64,000 nucleotides of DNA from Ptychodera flava (taxonomy: Eukaryota > Hemichordata > Enteropneusta > Ptychoderidae), in assembly GCF_041260155.1 (NCBI RefSeq), contig NC_091932.1:25386746-25450745 (forward strand), in the 5' to 3' direction. Position numbers and translations under genes: made by a program. Every line of letters begins with the position of its first letter. Position 1 is the stretch's first letter. The notes below the pieces were generated by a model. The model did not search any database, was not told the DNA's origin, and saw only the letters and a program-made list of their open reading frames with translations. Positions 1 to 10,842 of the stretch are shown in pieces.

Positions 1-534
1 TAATTTTTTTTTCCATTTTCCTGAAACTTGTCCAAAACATCTGTTAAAAGAGGTCACTGAACGATGTATATGACAATGGTGTACTTGTGTTTTATTTCAG
101 AATAGAGTGTCTCGATTTTTTTTTTTTAAATTAGTAATTGCATATTTGATTCATTCCTTTTTAATTAGCCGCCCCAATGCGTTCCTTCATTCATTCATTT
201 ATCCAATCCATCGATCTATCCATCTAAATGACATTAAACTGGTCCAATAATCATTTCCATTCAAGGTAATACATTACCAGGTCCATGGGACATTTGAGAT
301 TTGCAAATTTTAAGTACTGAGGACCATCCTGAACCATCATTTCATTCCATTCATTTATCCATCATTCATTGCATCCATCCAACCCACTCACACTGACACC
401 TATTTATTTCATTCGTTTGTTTATTCACTCATCCTTGCATTCAATCACGTATTCATTAACACAACAAACTATCCACCCACATCCAATAAATCCGTCCGTT
501 CAACTTGAACCTCTGAACAATTCAATATCGAGAA
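1..534. other. Non-coding, ATCC/ATTC-rich simple sequence
   Basis: The sequence is rich in imperfect CATTCATT and ATCCATCC runs (about 190-490). The open frame at 369-692 is built from these runs and the start of the repeat copy below, so I do not call a gene. Confidence 0.6.
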
Positions 535-2145
535 TATCAGAAAAGAGAATATCAAAAGAAAGAAAGAAATATATACGTAGAAGAAAAGAAACAGTGAGAA
601 GAAGAGGGGCAATGAAAAAGGTGATTGTCAAGATGGCGGAGTGGAGTTACTCCGCGGCACTGCCAACGTCGGCAGTGTCGCTGACGGAGTAGAAATCACA
701 CGCTTTCGTCTCATATGAAGTGGATCCACTACGCAACGGCTCACCCTGAGTAGAGATGAATACAAAATGATGTTTTGAATCTACCAGCTGAGGGCTGATG
801 AGACTGACAAAGCTGTCGTGCAATCACGCAAGTTGCACCACAGGCGCTTGGCACATTGCTGGGATAATAATCGTATTTAATACGTAGAATGTCTATATAC
901 GACTTGATTATTCAATAAAAGAATCACCGTACGTGATATTAGTGTAGGCCTATAGGCCTACATGTTGACTGGCATTATACACGAATGGCTATGGCTGCCT
1001 GGCTCGGGCCCGGCGAACGCACTGCATAATCATCAATGTGTAGAATGTCTACATGACTTGATTATTTAATAAAGAATAACGGTACGTAATATTACTGTAC
1101 ATGTGAGCTAGCTTAACCGAGCGGCTGTAGAGCTCTGCAGGGCTTGGGCCCGGCTTGGGCCCGTTGTCCACCGCTGCACAGACAGGATGGAAAGGTAAGA
1201 AAGCTTTTCACCGCCCGATTTCATAAATCAGCGAAATTCACAAACTCTGAGCGTTTCCGGTGATAAAAACTGGTCAACGGTCAGATGGTTGCATAAGCAA
1301 TCGATCGACTGACCTCTTTTGCCTAAAATCATACCTTACCCTATGCTACTGGCGAGAAATCGTCCTGAAATCGGCTGGGCACACCAACCCAGCGCCGGCC
1401 ATTTTGAATCAGCTGCATGCAATGTACGCGTCCAATGAGAAAAGAGCGACAATACGTCATCTGCCAAGGGTTGTATGCAGGCATGCAGCTGATTCAAAAT
1501 GGCCGGCGCTGGGTTGGTGTGCCCAGCCGATTTCAGGACGATTTCTCGCCAGTAGCATAGGGTAAGGTATGATTTTAGGCAAAGAGGTCAGTCGATCGAT
1601 TGCTTATGCAACCATCTGACCGTTGACCAGTTTTTATCACCGGAAACGCTCAGAGTTCGTGAATTTCGCTGATTTATGAAATCGGGCGGTGAAAAGCTTT
1701 CTTACCTTTCCATCCTATCTGTGCAGCGGTGGACACGGGCCCAAGCCGGACCCAAGCCCTGCAGAGCTCTACAGCCGCTCGGTTAAGCTAGCTCACATAT
1801 ACAGTAATATCACCTACCGTTATTCTTTATTAATAATCAAGTCATGTAGACATTCTACACATTGATGATTATGCAGTGCGTTCGTCGGGCCCGAGCCAGG
1901 CAGCCATAGCCATTCGTGTATAATGCCAGTCAACATGTAGGCCTATAGGCCTACACTAATATCACGTACAGTGATTCTTTTATTGAATAATCAAGTCGTA
2001 TATAGACATTCTGCATATTAAATACGATTATTATCCCAGCAATGTGCCAAACGCCTGTGAGTTGCACCGCCTGAGGGCGACACTGATGAAGGCGCACCGA
2101 TAAGACTGCAGTGCGCCTATCATATGATGTGTATTTAACCAGTCT
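535..2145 (-). repeat. Dispersed repeat family R1, copy A, split by a fold-back element
   Basis: The segments 535-838 and 2068-2145 align with copies B and C downstream: purine-rich GAAAAGAAACAG tract, GGAGTTACTCC, GGAGTAGAAATCACACGCTT, GTGGATCCACTACGC and GCACCGCCTGAGGGCGAC. The family also matches, on the opposite strand, the four copies at 37-43 kb. The 1.22-kb fold-back element (839-2059) interrupts it, which dates that insertion after copy A was in place. Strand is given relative to the 37-43 kb copies. Confidence 0.75.
839..2059. mobile_element. Fold-back transposon with nearly 580-bp inverted arms
   Basis: The left arm (839-1420) and right arm (1481-2059) are near-identical reverse complements around a 60-bp spacer. 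The ends read CACAGGCG and CGCCTGTG. The sequence AGTTGCAC (AGTTGCACC if one base is shared with the end) flanks both sides, at 831 and 2060, as an 8 to 9-bp target-site duplication. An empty site would restore repeat copy A. Duplications of 8 bp suggest hAT, while 9 bp suggests Mutator or Foldback-type mobilisation. There is no transposase, so it is non-autonomous. The frames inside it (1260-1565; 1951-2169) are shadows of the arms. Confidence 0.88.
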
Positions 2146-2849
2146 CAGAATAAGATAATCTGTAGGCACTCGACTCTCACATTATTCACTTTAAAAAGTA
2201 ACTTGCTTAGTCAGAGGATACTGGTTCACCTTCGCTAATTTATTTATGTCCTATGTGAATATGCCTGTTTAATATTAACTATTTCAGTTTACATTCACTT
2301 TAAGGTTTATTCACATATTTTGCTTGCAGAAATGTGTGAAAAGAAAAAAGGCAATATATATACAACTTTTCTTTAATTTAGATGTAGGGTTAGTATTCAC
2401 AAGATACTATCTTTGAAAATAGACAAATGACAGTCCTTTTATCGCATAGAGTTTCGCGAAGTGTGCCATGTAACACAGACAAGGAGATAAAAAAATCGTC
2501 TGTGCATAAAAAAATATAAAAAAGAACATGGGTGGTTCGTCTGAGAACAAACTACACAAGTACTGGTAACGACTGTTCATAGTTTCAACTCATTGTCTAG
2601 GGCAATATCAAGTTATTCACCGACTTTTTCTCAAAACGTAAATCATTTTTTGAACGTGATTACGATGACAGTACCCGAAACTCGGCTTAAAGTAAATTTG
2701 CTCAGTTTCATAAAAATGATTAGTGTCTGTGCGTCGTCAGGTTGGCTTCGCATCAAAGCCGTGTAACGTGGCAAAAAAGAAACCAACTGCAGGATTTAAA
2801 TGGTAGAAAACGCATACAATTAAAATCATAATCTTTTCCGTTCTACCCG
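2146..2849. other. Non-coding spacer
   Basis: AT-rich sequence with no domain-bearing frame, repeat or hairpin that I can recognise. Confidence 0.5.
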
Positions 2850-3455
2850 TCAAAGAGTGGAAAGTGGACTACACTTGTCCCTTTTATCTGTTAAAAAGCT
2901 GATGAAGCGACTGTTCACCTTGCATGCAGTCTTACATGGGATTTCACAGAATATTTGAAACATTTAAGAAAGATCACTCATTCAGCGTGTATTTGGGCGG
3001 ACAGCACCGAGCGACGACCCGCTACAGTCATTGCGTGAAGGTTGCCCAATATGTTGATACAAAAAAAATGAATAAGCAAACCAGAAAATCGAACGGAAGA
3101 ATGGAAAACGTACGGAAAAGGAAAGAAACAGTCAGAAGTAGAGGGAAAGAAAAAAGTGAATATCAAATTGGTGCAGTGGAGTTACTCCACGACACTGCCG
3201 TCGTCGACAGTGTCGCTAACGGAGTAGAAATCACACGCTTACGTCTCACATGAAGTGGATCCACTACGCCACAGCTCACTCTGAGTAGAAATGAGTAAAA
3301 ATAATGATTTGAATCTACCAGCTGAGATCAGATTTAACTGACCAACCTGTTGTGCAATCACGCGATTGGTTCTGTCTTTTTGCACCGCCTGAGGGCGACA
3401 TCATACTGAGAGCACCGATATGATTGCATTGCGCCCATCAAAGGTTTATTTTTAT
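2850..3455 (-). repeat. Dispersed repeat R1, copy B
   Basis: A unit of about 600 bp abutting copy C in direct orientation. Read on the minus strand, its core GAGCCGTGGCGTAGTGG contains TGGCGTAGTGG, an exact match to the RNA polymerase III box A consensus TRGCNNAGTGG. It shares GCACCGCCTGAGGGCGAC and the GATGAA...AACTGTT-type start with its neighbours. Confidence 0.75.
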
Positions 3456-4025
3456 GAAGACTAAAAAGTGGACGACACATGTAGATTCTGTTTGTGTGAA
3501 AGCTGATGAAACAACTGTTGACCTTTTATTCGTACATAAATGTTCACAGAATAGTAAACATGATATAAGAGAGATCACTTGTTCGTGTAGGTATGCGGAC
3601 ATCACCGAACGACGACCAGCTACAGACATTGCATGAAGTGTGCCCAATATGTAACTTCAAAAAATGCATAACAAACAAGAAAGTCGAATGAAAGAAAGAA
3701 AACATGCGGAAAAGAAAAGAAACACTCAAAAGAAGAGGGAAAAAGAAAAAAAGGTGAGTGCCAAGTTGGCGGAGTGGAGCTACTCCGAGGCACTGCTATC
3801 GTCGACAGTGTCGCTAACGGAGTAGAAATCACACGCTTTCGTCTCATATAAAGTGGATCAACTCCGCCATGGCTCATCCTGAGTAGAAATGAGTACAAAT
3901 AATGACTTGATTTGAGTATACTTGGCAAGCTCAGATCTGATGAAAATGGCTAACCTGCTGAGCAATCACAAAGTAAGATTAGTCATTTATTACCGCTTGA
4001 GGGCGTCATTCAAGTTGTAACCCTC
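3456..4025 (-). repeat. Dispersed repeat R1, copy C
   Basis: The third left-end copy, tandem with B and more diverged (GAGCCATGGCGGAGTTG in the core). The frames at 3424-3928 on both strands are repeat shadows. Confidence 0.72.
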
Positions 4026-5693
4026 GACTAACAGACCACTGGCTGCTCAAATGCCTAAATACATGCAGCAAGACTTTTCACCGATGAATGCGTAAGATCT
4101 ATGAACAAGCAAAAGATATTCTCTCGAATACTTTTTTATTTTCACAAAAATCTTAACCGAATGAATTTAGCCGCTGTTCAAAATTGACGTTTATAGGCAC
4201 TGCACCGGTGTGGATGTTGGTGGCAAGTGAGGTGAGTTCTCTGACATTATTCCGCGAACTTGAACGCCGCCGACTTGGATTTGTAACCACTCTGAAGAGT
4301 ACGAAGGCAACATGATCAAGTTTAAAAATATATTAATATTGAGTGACTGCTATCTCATTTAAAATAAGGTTGGAATTTTTCGCAAAATTAGGGGTATTTT
4401 AATGCTCTGGTTTGTTCGACGACAGGATAGAGGGTGTTTATGAAATTGAAGTCTTTGTCATGTCAACCTTCTCCTAGTTTGACAGATGTATATATCGACC
4501 AGCACAGTCATCTTTCAAAAATGTCCTAGAAACATTCGCATCTTTTCTCAGGATATTTCTGCGGCGTAAACTTACACTTCAACACCAGGACAAATTAATT
4601 ACGAACGATTCACATTAAACTCCGGTGAAATATTTTTTAGATTGTATAGTGTGTACCAATGGATCTGAGTTTCTGAAAACAACTATATATACATTCGACT
4701 GACACTTTTAATGGCTTACCAGTGTTTGCGTTAAAGTGATCTTGCTCTCCAAAAGTATAGCTACCTAATTTTGTACATTGCCACCAACTCTACCAGGGTA
4801 TCATTTGTCAAAAAATCCGTTGAGGAATTATAGTCAATGTAGACGTGTTTCATATAGCTGATCACCATTTCCGTTTTCATTGATTTTCACATTCAGGTCA
4901 AAACAGGTTCCCTTACACCGATTTGCAAATCCGTCGCCTCCTTGAAGTTCGTGATGTCCGAATTCGATAATTCAACTGAATTTTAATAATTACTCAGTGT
5001 ATAGGCCGAGTCATGAGTCAAAGCTGTACACTCATTAGTCTAAAAATGAAAATTTTAAAAAATCTCTAGAAAAACGCTGGCAATCAGGGCGCGGCTCATG
5101 ATGCAGAATGATCGGAGTATAGGGCGCCACCACACGTCTTCTTTCCAAAACAATGAGGTGACTCATTGCACTTCTGGTAATTCGCCTCCGGGATGCAGAC
5201 TACACCAGACTACATTATTGCAACGATTTGCTCATGACACTTCCAAATGACAAACTGTCAAAATCAACACAATGTACTTTTGTCATTTTTTTGACTTCAC
5301 ACATAAAACAAGCATCTTATGCGAAACTACTGCATTGTAATTTCAGCAGCTTTCCTGCATGTCAAGCTTAACTGTTTATATTGAGAAGCCAATTTGCGAA
5401 TCTTAAATCTACTACATGACATGGGAACCCACAAGCTCTATCATTTTGCATATTGCTTACCTCAAAATGTCCTCCAATCTTCTGGGAGATGTTTTAAATT
5501 CTCGTTAGTAAGCCATATTGTCTTTGAAATGTGACACTATTTCAATCCTATGTAATGAATTTAGTCTATTAAATTCGGGCGCTTAACACGTATACGGCGG
5601 CCATATTTGGGTTGCAACGAAAAAATTCTGTAGTTGTTAACATCTAAGTGGTGCGCCCATCGCCAAACTAAGAAAAAACGTTCTGTTGTCACA
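4026..5693. other. Non-coding, nothing recognised
   Basis: AT-rich unique-looking sequence with no long frame and no clear repeat structure. Confidence 0.5.
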
Positions 5694-6040
5694 CTTAGGT
5701 AAGGCCAAAAAATAATAAATTGTGCTGTTCCGATAACATGGTTTTCGAAAATAGGTAGGTCGGCAGGATTTTTTTTTTCAAAATATTTTTATTTTTAAAT
5801 ATGTATTTTTCAGGGGTTCAGGGCGGCCAAACACTGGCCACAACATTTCTATAAAAAGGTATCATACATGTAAATGGAATGAAAACATAAAAGGCATCCT
5901 CGTTCAAGCAAAAATCAAATGCGAACGCATGATTTTACGGGTTTTTTCTTTCTTTTTTTACTTCCGTGTTTACGTAGGCAGGTACAAAATAGGGTAGGTC
6001 GGGTTATCGGAACAGCACAATTTTTTTTCTTCGGCCTAAG
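5694..6040. mobile_element. Inverted-repeat element of about 347 bp
   Basis: The left end (TTAGGTAAGGCC, then AATTGTGCTGTTCCGATAAC) is mirrored by the right end (GTTATCGGAACAGCACAATT, then CGGCCTAAG). The terminal repeats are about 35 bp with a small indel. The interior is T-rich, with GGTAGGTCGG near both ends, and has no coding capacity. No target-site duplication is evident, so the superfamily is open. Confidence 0.7.
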
Positions 6041-6505
6041 CTGATTTTTACAAGAGTTGCAATTGATGTCGAACAGTCTTTTCGAAACAAAAATGCAAAA
6101 AAAGATGAGGCTAAGGGGCTTCAGATATTTCCTGGACTATTTCTCGCTGTTAACAGACGTGACCTACAATGACAAACCGTGTTTATTCCGTTACTAAAAG
6201 CAACGCCAATGCACGACAAACAATCGCCCACTCGAATTATTTGTACATCTGTGATCCATGTCGACCAGTCTCGTTAATAAATAAAACGTTTCACCAAACG
6301 CTTGGCAATTATTCCTCTTATCAACCTAGATAGCCACTGCGAAAGGGAAACGTCTGGCAATATATACAGTAAGTCAGGCTAGATTGCATATAATGGGGAT
6401 CACTGCAACGAAAACAGAACTTTATAGGTTTTCAATGAAAAATCTCGTATGTATGTTGATAGTCAGCATATATATAATATATATATAAAAACATATACAT
6501 ATGCT

Positions 6506-6523
6506 CATATATATATATGTATA

Positions 6524-6587
<64 letters not shown>
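6506..6587. repeat. (AT)n microsatellite
   Basis: An almost pure AT run of about 80 bp, preceded by interrupted ATATGT units. Confidence 0.98.
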
Positions 6588-6588
<1 letters not shown>

Positions 6589-6672
6589 CACCTCACGTAT
6601 TATCCAGGTACTGTGATTGGCTGAGCCTCACTCACGTGATATAGAACAAAAAGTGATAGAACATGGCTTAGG

Positions 6673-6734
6673 TGATATAGCCCTGTCGCGTGCATTGATA
6701 TAGCCCTGTCGCGTGCAGTGATATAGCCCGCTAC
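6673..6734. repeat. 23-bp tandem repeat, 2.7 copies
   Basis: The unit TGATATAGCCCTGTCGCGTG plus CAT or CAG repeats at 6673, 6696 and (partial) 6719. A degenerate upstream relative GTGATAGAACATGG is nearby. Confidence 0.85.
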
Positions 6735-7063
6735 CACGTTCTGGAATACCGCGCGTTATTTCTGCGCGTACCACATCATCGCGTATATTTGCTTGGAATT
6801 TTCTGTAAAGCAATGAGTTTTGAAAAGGTACAAGAAATTAGCTGGACCTGATGTAGAAGACATTTAGTACATTAACGATTAAACGAGAAAAGCTTTAACA
6901 ACACTGTCTTTGTTTTTATAGATGTTAATTTAAGTTGACCTTCAACTTCATGTAGCATTACGATCGAGCAACAAATAGAACGTTTCACTGTGGTGAGTCT
7001 CAATCGACACTTGACTGCATTCTAGGCAAAGTTTCCAAACAACAGTGTTCGGTGTAATAAAAT

Positions 7064-7246
7064 TAATAACACACGCTAGCACGGGCAAGATCACGATTTG
7101 TTGCCTGCCCTCGGGCTGGTGCTCATGACGGTAATATTGATGATACCCTCGCCTTCGGCTCGGGCATCATCAATATTACCGTCATGAGCACCATCCCTTG
7201 GGCGGGCAACAAATCGTGATCTTGCCCTTGCTGGCGTGTGTTATTA
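7064..7246. mobile_element. Hairpin MITE-like element, 183 bp
   Basis: Both arms run from TAATAACACACGC inward through GGGCAAGATCACGATTTGTT and TGATGGTAATATTG-type sequence to a short loop (CTCGCCTTCGGCTCGGG). They pair almost end to end. It lies directly beside an AT microsatellite. It has no coding capacity. Confidence 0.82.
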
Positions 7247-7254
7247 TTTAATTA

Positions 7255-7256
<2 letters not shown>

Positions 7257-7335
<79 letters not shown>
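7257..7335. repeat. (AT)n microsatellite
   Basis: A pure AT run of about 79 bp next to the hairpin element. Confidence 0.98.
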
Positions 7336-7336
<1 letters not shown>

Positions 7337-7570
7337 CGGTAGGTGCAATTGTGGCGATCTCTTTGTTTAATTCATCTTGGCTACCAATAAGCGGGGTTTT
7401 GCGTCTTGGGTAAAGATATTTCGACACTCAAATTTACACTACACTTTGCTGATTTTCTGTTTTGTGTGGCGTTATTTTGATTCGGAGGCAAAAGAAGAGT
7501 AAGTCTTTACAGTCATGGTCTTGTGTGAAAGTCGACAATTCAATTTTCTCATAGATGCAGCACAGGGTAT

Positions 7571-7618
7571 GGCAGCCATTTTGAATTTACAATATCGGTA
7601 AATTTCAGGTGCTTTTCC
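7571..7618 (+). repeat. Short dispersed repeat R2, copy 1
   Basis: GGCAGCCATTTTGAATTT, followed by TCGGTAAATTTCAGGTGC. Diverged copies lie at 8182-8230 and 16918-16965. The nature of the family is unknown. Confidence 0.55.
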
Positions 7619-9765
7619 TGAAGCAAAACTACCAAAATTTGCAGTGTGAACAATGAAAGAGAACGGTGTCGCATTTTCTTATAAAACGTTTGAGCAACAG
7701 TTTAAAACTTCCTGTTTCAAGTGCGTGCGATGTCTTATCAACTACCCGTTGCCATATTTCACGATATGGAACAATTGACACCTTAAATAACATAAAACTG
7801 ACAAATGTAATGTTCACAAAAAAGTGACAACACCCCTTATATACGAAGTGTTCACTTTAAAGGCACAGTACTAGCTCTTTTAATATGTTTTCTTTAATTT
7901 TGTTTCATAAACACAGTTAACACTGAAATACATCTCAAAAGTTTACACAGGCTACTCAGCTATCACTTCTTGCGGACTGGGAGGCAAGGACATTGATGAA
8001 AACGTCGTGTTGTTTCAAGGGGACATGGGGGAATCGACAACAGCCTTAAGGTACTCTTCCTTGGAGAAAATTCAAAATATAACGCATAGCACAAGAAGTA
8101 TCTCTTTGTGATACTTGCTCAAGATACCACACCATTCTCACTTGTTCGAGCGCTCACTGTCCCTAGAGGAAGCACGGTGTATGGCAGCCATTTTGAATTT
8201 CAAATATATCGGTAAATGACAGGTGCAATTTTGTTTCTTTGAAGCACCGACCAGCTCCCATTTCAAGTCAGAGGCTCAAACGGCATAAGCGGATGTCAAC
8301 ATATGAGCAACATTATATCATCTTAAAAGCAACATTCAATACAAAAATGAAGTCCATTAACCTCGTTGAACGAATTTCACCATATATTGCATGACTGTAA
8401 TAATTTATTATTAGGATCTAGAAACACTAGAAACGTTGATTGAAGTAAGTAATTAATACTTTATTACACTATTGAATACGTTTTACTTTGACGCAATTTT
8501 GCTCAAACAAACGGAATATGTCAATAAAAGCTTGATATCATGTGTACATACATGCCTTGTATCATGTGACACTGCACTCCGACACTGTGTACAGCTGTGA
8601 CACAAATCTGTAGCTGTACATGTACTTCAGGCAGTTTTATTGTTGTTGTTTTGTTTTGTTTTTCAGGTTTAGGGGCATTCCCTTTCGATCTAGCGCACAG
8701 CAATATGACGAATGAGGTAACACTACACGTACTTTTATCCCAATCATGCTATATACGAGTTCAGTAAACGGGAGCACATCTGCAGACATCTGGTGTTGAA
8801 AACAAAAGCAAAATTTTAGGCGGCCGTTGGCCCAGTAGCCCATCACAGATCACACCAAACTTATGCATTATTCTTTCCCTTTGTTTCGGGTTTTCTCCTA
8901 TCTTGATCCACCATGAATGGGTATGCATGAAAAACTTTACGATATGCAAAACAATGTCACATGCTTCCATCTAACGCACTTTCGTGGAGAAAATATAATT
9001 CTCATTCGTAGGTTGATGATGTTGTATTGTGAAAAGCTGGGTTTAATCTATACGCGTGCGTAAATAAAGCGACAGAAATGTTCACAAAGATCGTTTGTTT
9101 GGAAAAAAATCTTTTTAATCATCATGATTTCTTATTTTCTGTCACACTTTCAGATATTGCAAAACAACAACGGTCAACGAAACGGTCAAATCACCGGCAA
9201 ACCAGCCAATCATTTTACACGAGTACAGCTAGTTCGGCAATAAATTTATTTGACCAGCGTTAAATTCACTGGTACATGAAGCAGTGAATATTTGGTTTCC
9301 CTTTTTTAGAAGAATTTATACAGTGTAGGTTGAATTATCGCCTTCATTAGCCTTTTAACAGGTACGCCAGTATAAAATCCGGCAGAGGGAGATCGCACAT
9401 ATTCATCACTGCACTGTTTAAATAAGCTGTATCTTTTGGCTATTTTTTCAGAATTTTTGTTTTGTGGTTTTCCTACACTTTCTGCATTGAATCCCTGAAC
9501 TGTAATTTAATGCCAAGTATTTAGCATATCAACACAACCTATATAAGGATAATCTCCATTGTTATTGTTGGAAATTGTATAATCAAGTCCGGACTGGAAT
9601 TCATTTGTAAACAATAAACAATGATCGCTACACATATACAAGCTGTGTTGACAAAAAGAACACTTGAAATTTCAGCGTGACAAACGGATTAGGGTCAGAC
9701 ACGGTATTTTATATACAGAAGCAGAATACTGAAAAACTGCCACAAGTTACAGCTTATGTCCCTTT
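7619..9765. other. Non-coding, nothing recognised beyond repeat R2
   Basis: Repeat R2 copy 2 (8182-8230) lies here. The open frames of 60 to 70 codons around 8521-9263 are short and show no domain. Confidence 0.5.
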
Positions 9766-9954
9766 AAAGGTATACAGTCACCTGTGATCTGAATATCCCC
9801 ATATGTGGTCAAAGGGGCGTTCCTTGGTATTCAAAATGCCCATGTGAGGGTGCTGTTTTTAAAAAGCAGCCACCCGCTTAAAATCTGTGATTGGTTAGAT
9901 TTTCTCTTTCTATGGTAACTGTGGCAAAATTGGAACAGGTGACAGTATACCTTT
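9766..9954. mobile_element. MITE-like element with 20-bp inverted ends
   Basis: The left end AAAGGTATACAGTCACCTGT is mirrored by ACAGGTGACAGTATACCTTT at the right, 189 bp apart, with one mismatch. The interior includes AAAGGGGCG and a T-rich tract. No clear duplication of target bases is seen. Confidence 0.75.
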
Positions 9955-10536
9955 GAGACCAGCCAAATAAATTTGTCAAATATTACTGTATCATCTTATT
10001 ATGAAGGGCGTACTGCTCGGCGTTTTTCCATCTCGCCGTTCGTTGAGGATTGCAAGCTCTGTAAGTCACATTAATTTAAAGCCGAAGGCCACGTGTTTTG
10101 TAATCAGTCTTTTCCTAAAAGTTACAACTTACCAATCTACATCAGAGCATCTAAGCAACACATTTTAAAATAAAAAATATTTACACAGTAACGTAAAAAC
10201 CAAATGAATGAAACACACTATGTAGTACTTTTACCTATAAACTGTACATATGTACAAAAATACGTAACGCAGATTTCGGTTTCCTTATATTCATAAATAT
10301 CGTGATCATAACAATGTACAAATGTTCTATTAGTAAGACTTGTTGAAGGAATGGTCATAATCAAGTCTTCTTGAAAGAAATATTAAGTCTTCTGAAAAAA
10401 TGTTTCATGTAAAAAATTGTATCTTGGTCAATGACTTTGGCACAAAACAAACTTCTTTTCCGGTTTATGTCAATTTGTCAGCTATGAAAATAAAATAAGT
10501 AGTCCTTTGGCACAACCGACGTAGGACTGCAGTCTG

Positions 10537-10554
10537 TGACGTCATATGACGTCA
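10537..10554. promoter_or_regulatory. Double CRE spaced one helical turn
   Basis: Two perfect TGACGTCA palindromes start 10 bp apart (10537 and 10547), 62 bp beyond the gene 1 stop codon on the 3' side. They would sit on the same DNA face. They lie in the presumed 3' UTR or downstream region of gene 1. Confidence 0.45.
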
Positions 10555-10615
10555 CGAGAGCGTAGAACTATACGCATTGATGCCGGTTCAGAGTCGTGAA
10601 GCCCACATGCTGTTT

Positions 10616-10842
10616 TCACATCCTGCCGGCTTTCCATAGCGTTTTGAATTCGTTGAATTCGATGACCCCGTCGCCGTCGTCGTCGATGAGTTGCATCATT
10701 CGCTCGATGTCCTCCTCTTCGACGTCGCCTGTCTCCTGCAGCGCCGTACGCAGCTCGGCTATGGTGATGAAACCGCTGTGGTCGGCGTCGATCTTCCTGA
10801 ACACCGTGAACGCCTTCTCGTGTTCCTCGGGCGTTAGATCGT
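10616..10842 (-). CDS. Exon 2 of gene 1, calmodulin-like EF-hand pair
   Basis: This terminal coding exon completes an 84-aa protein and ends in TGA. The acceptor is a pyrimidine-rich tract ending in CGCAG. Two canonical 12-residue EF-hand loops are visible. Loop 1 is DADHSGFITIAE (residues about 28-39) and loop 2 is DDDGDGVIEFNE (about 63-74). Both have acidic residues at positions 1 and 12 and Gly at 6, so both should bind calcium. The helices resemble one lobe of calmodulin or troponin C. Calmodulin has four hands in about 149 aa, so this is a half-calmodulin. With the tag exon it is predicted to be a small membrane-tethered calcium sensor or buffer. Third codon positions are GC-rich against AT-rich surroundings, which supports real coding use. 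The target and cellular role are unknown. Confidence 0.9.

Noticed and set aside
1260..1565. 101-codon frame in the fold-back element
   Set aside because: It spans the hairpin loop and both arms, so it is a by-product of the palindrome; no transposase motif is seen.
6673..6734. Possible CRISPR-like direct repeats
   Set aside because: The 23-bp units are contiguous with no spacers, in an animal-type genome; it is a plain tandem repeat.
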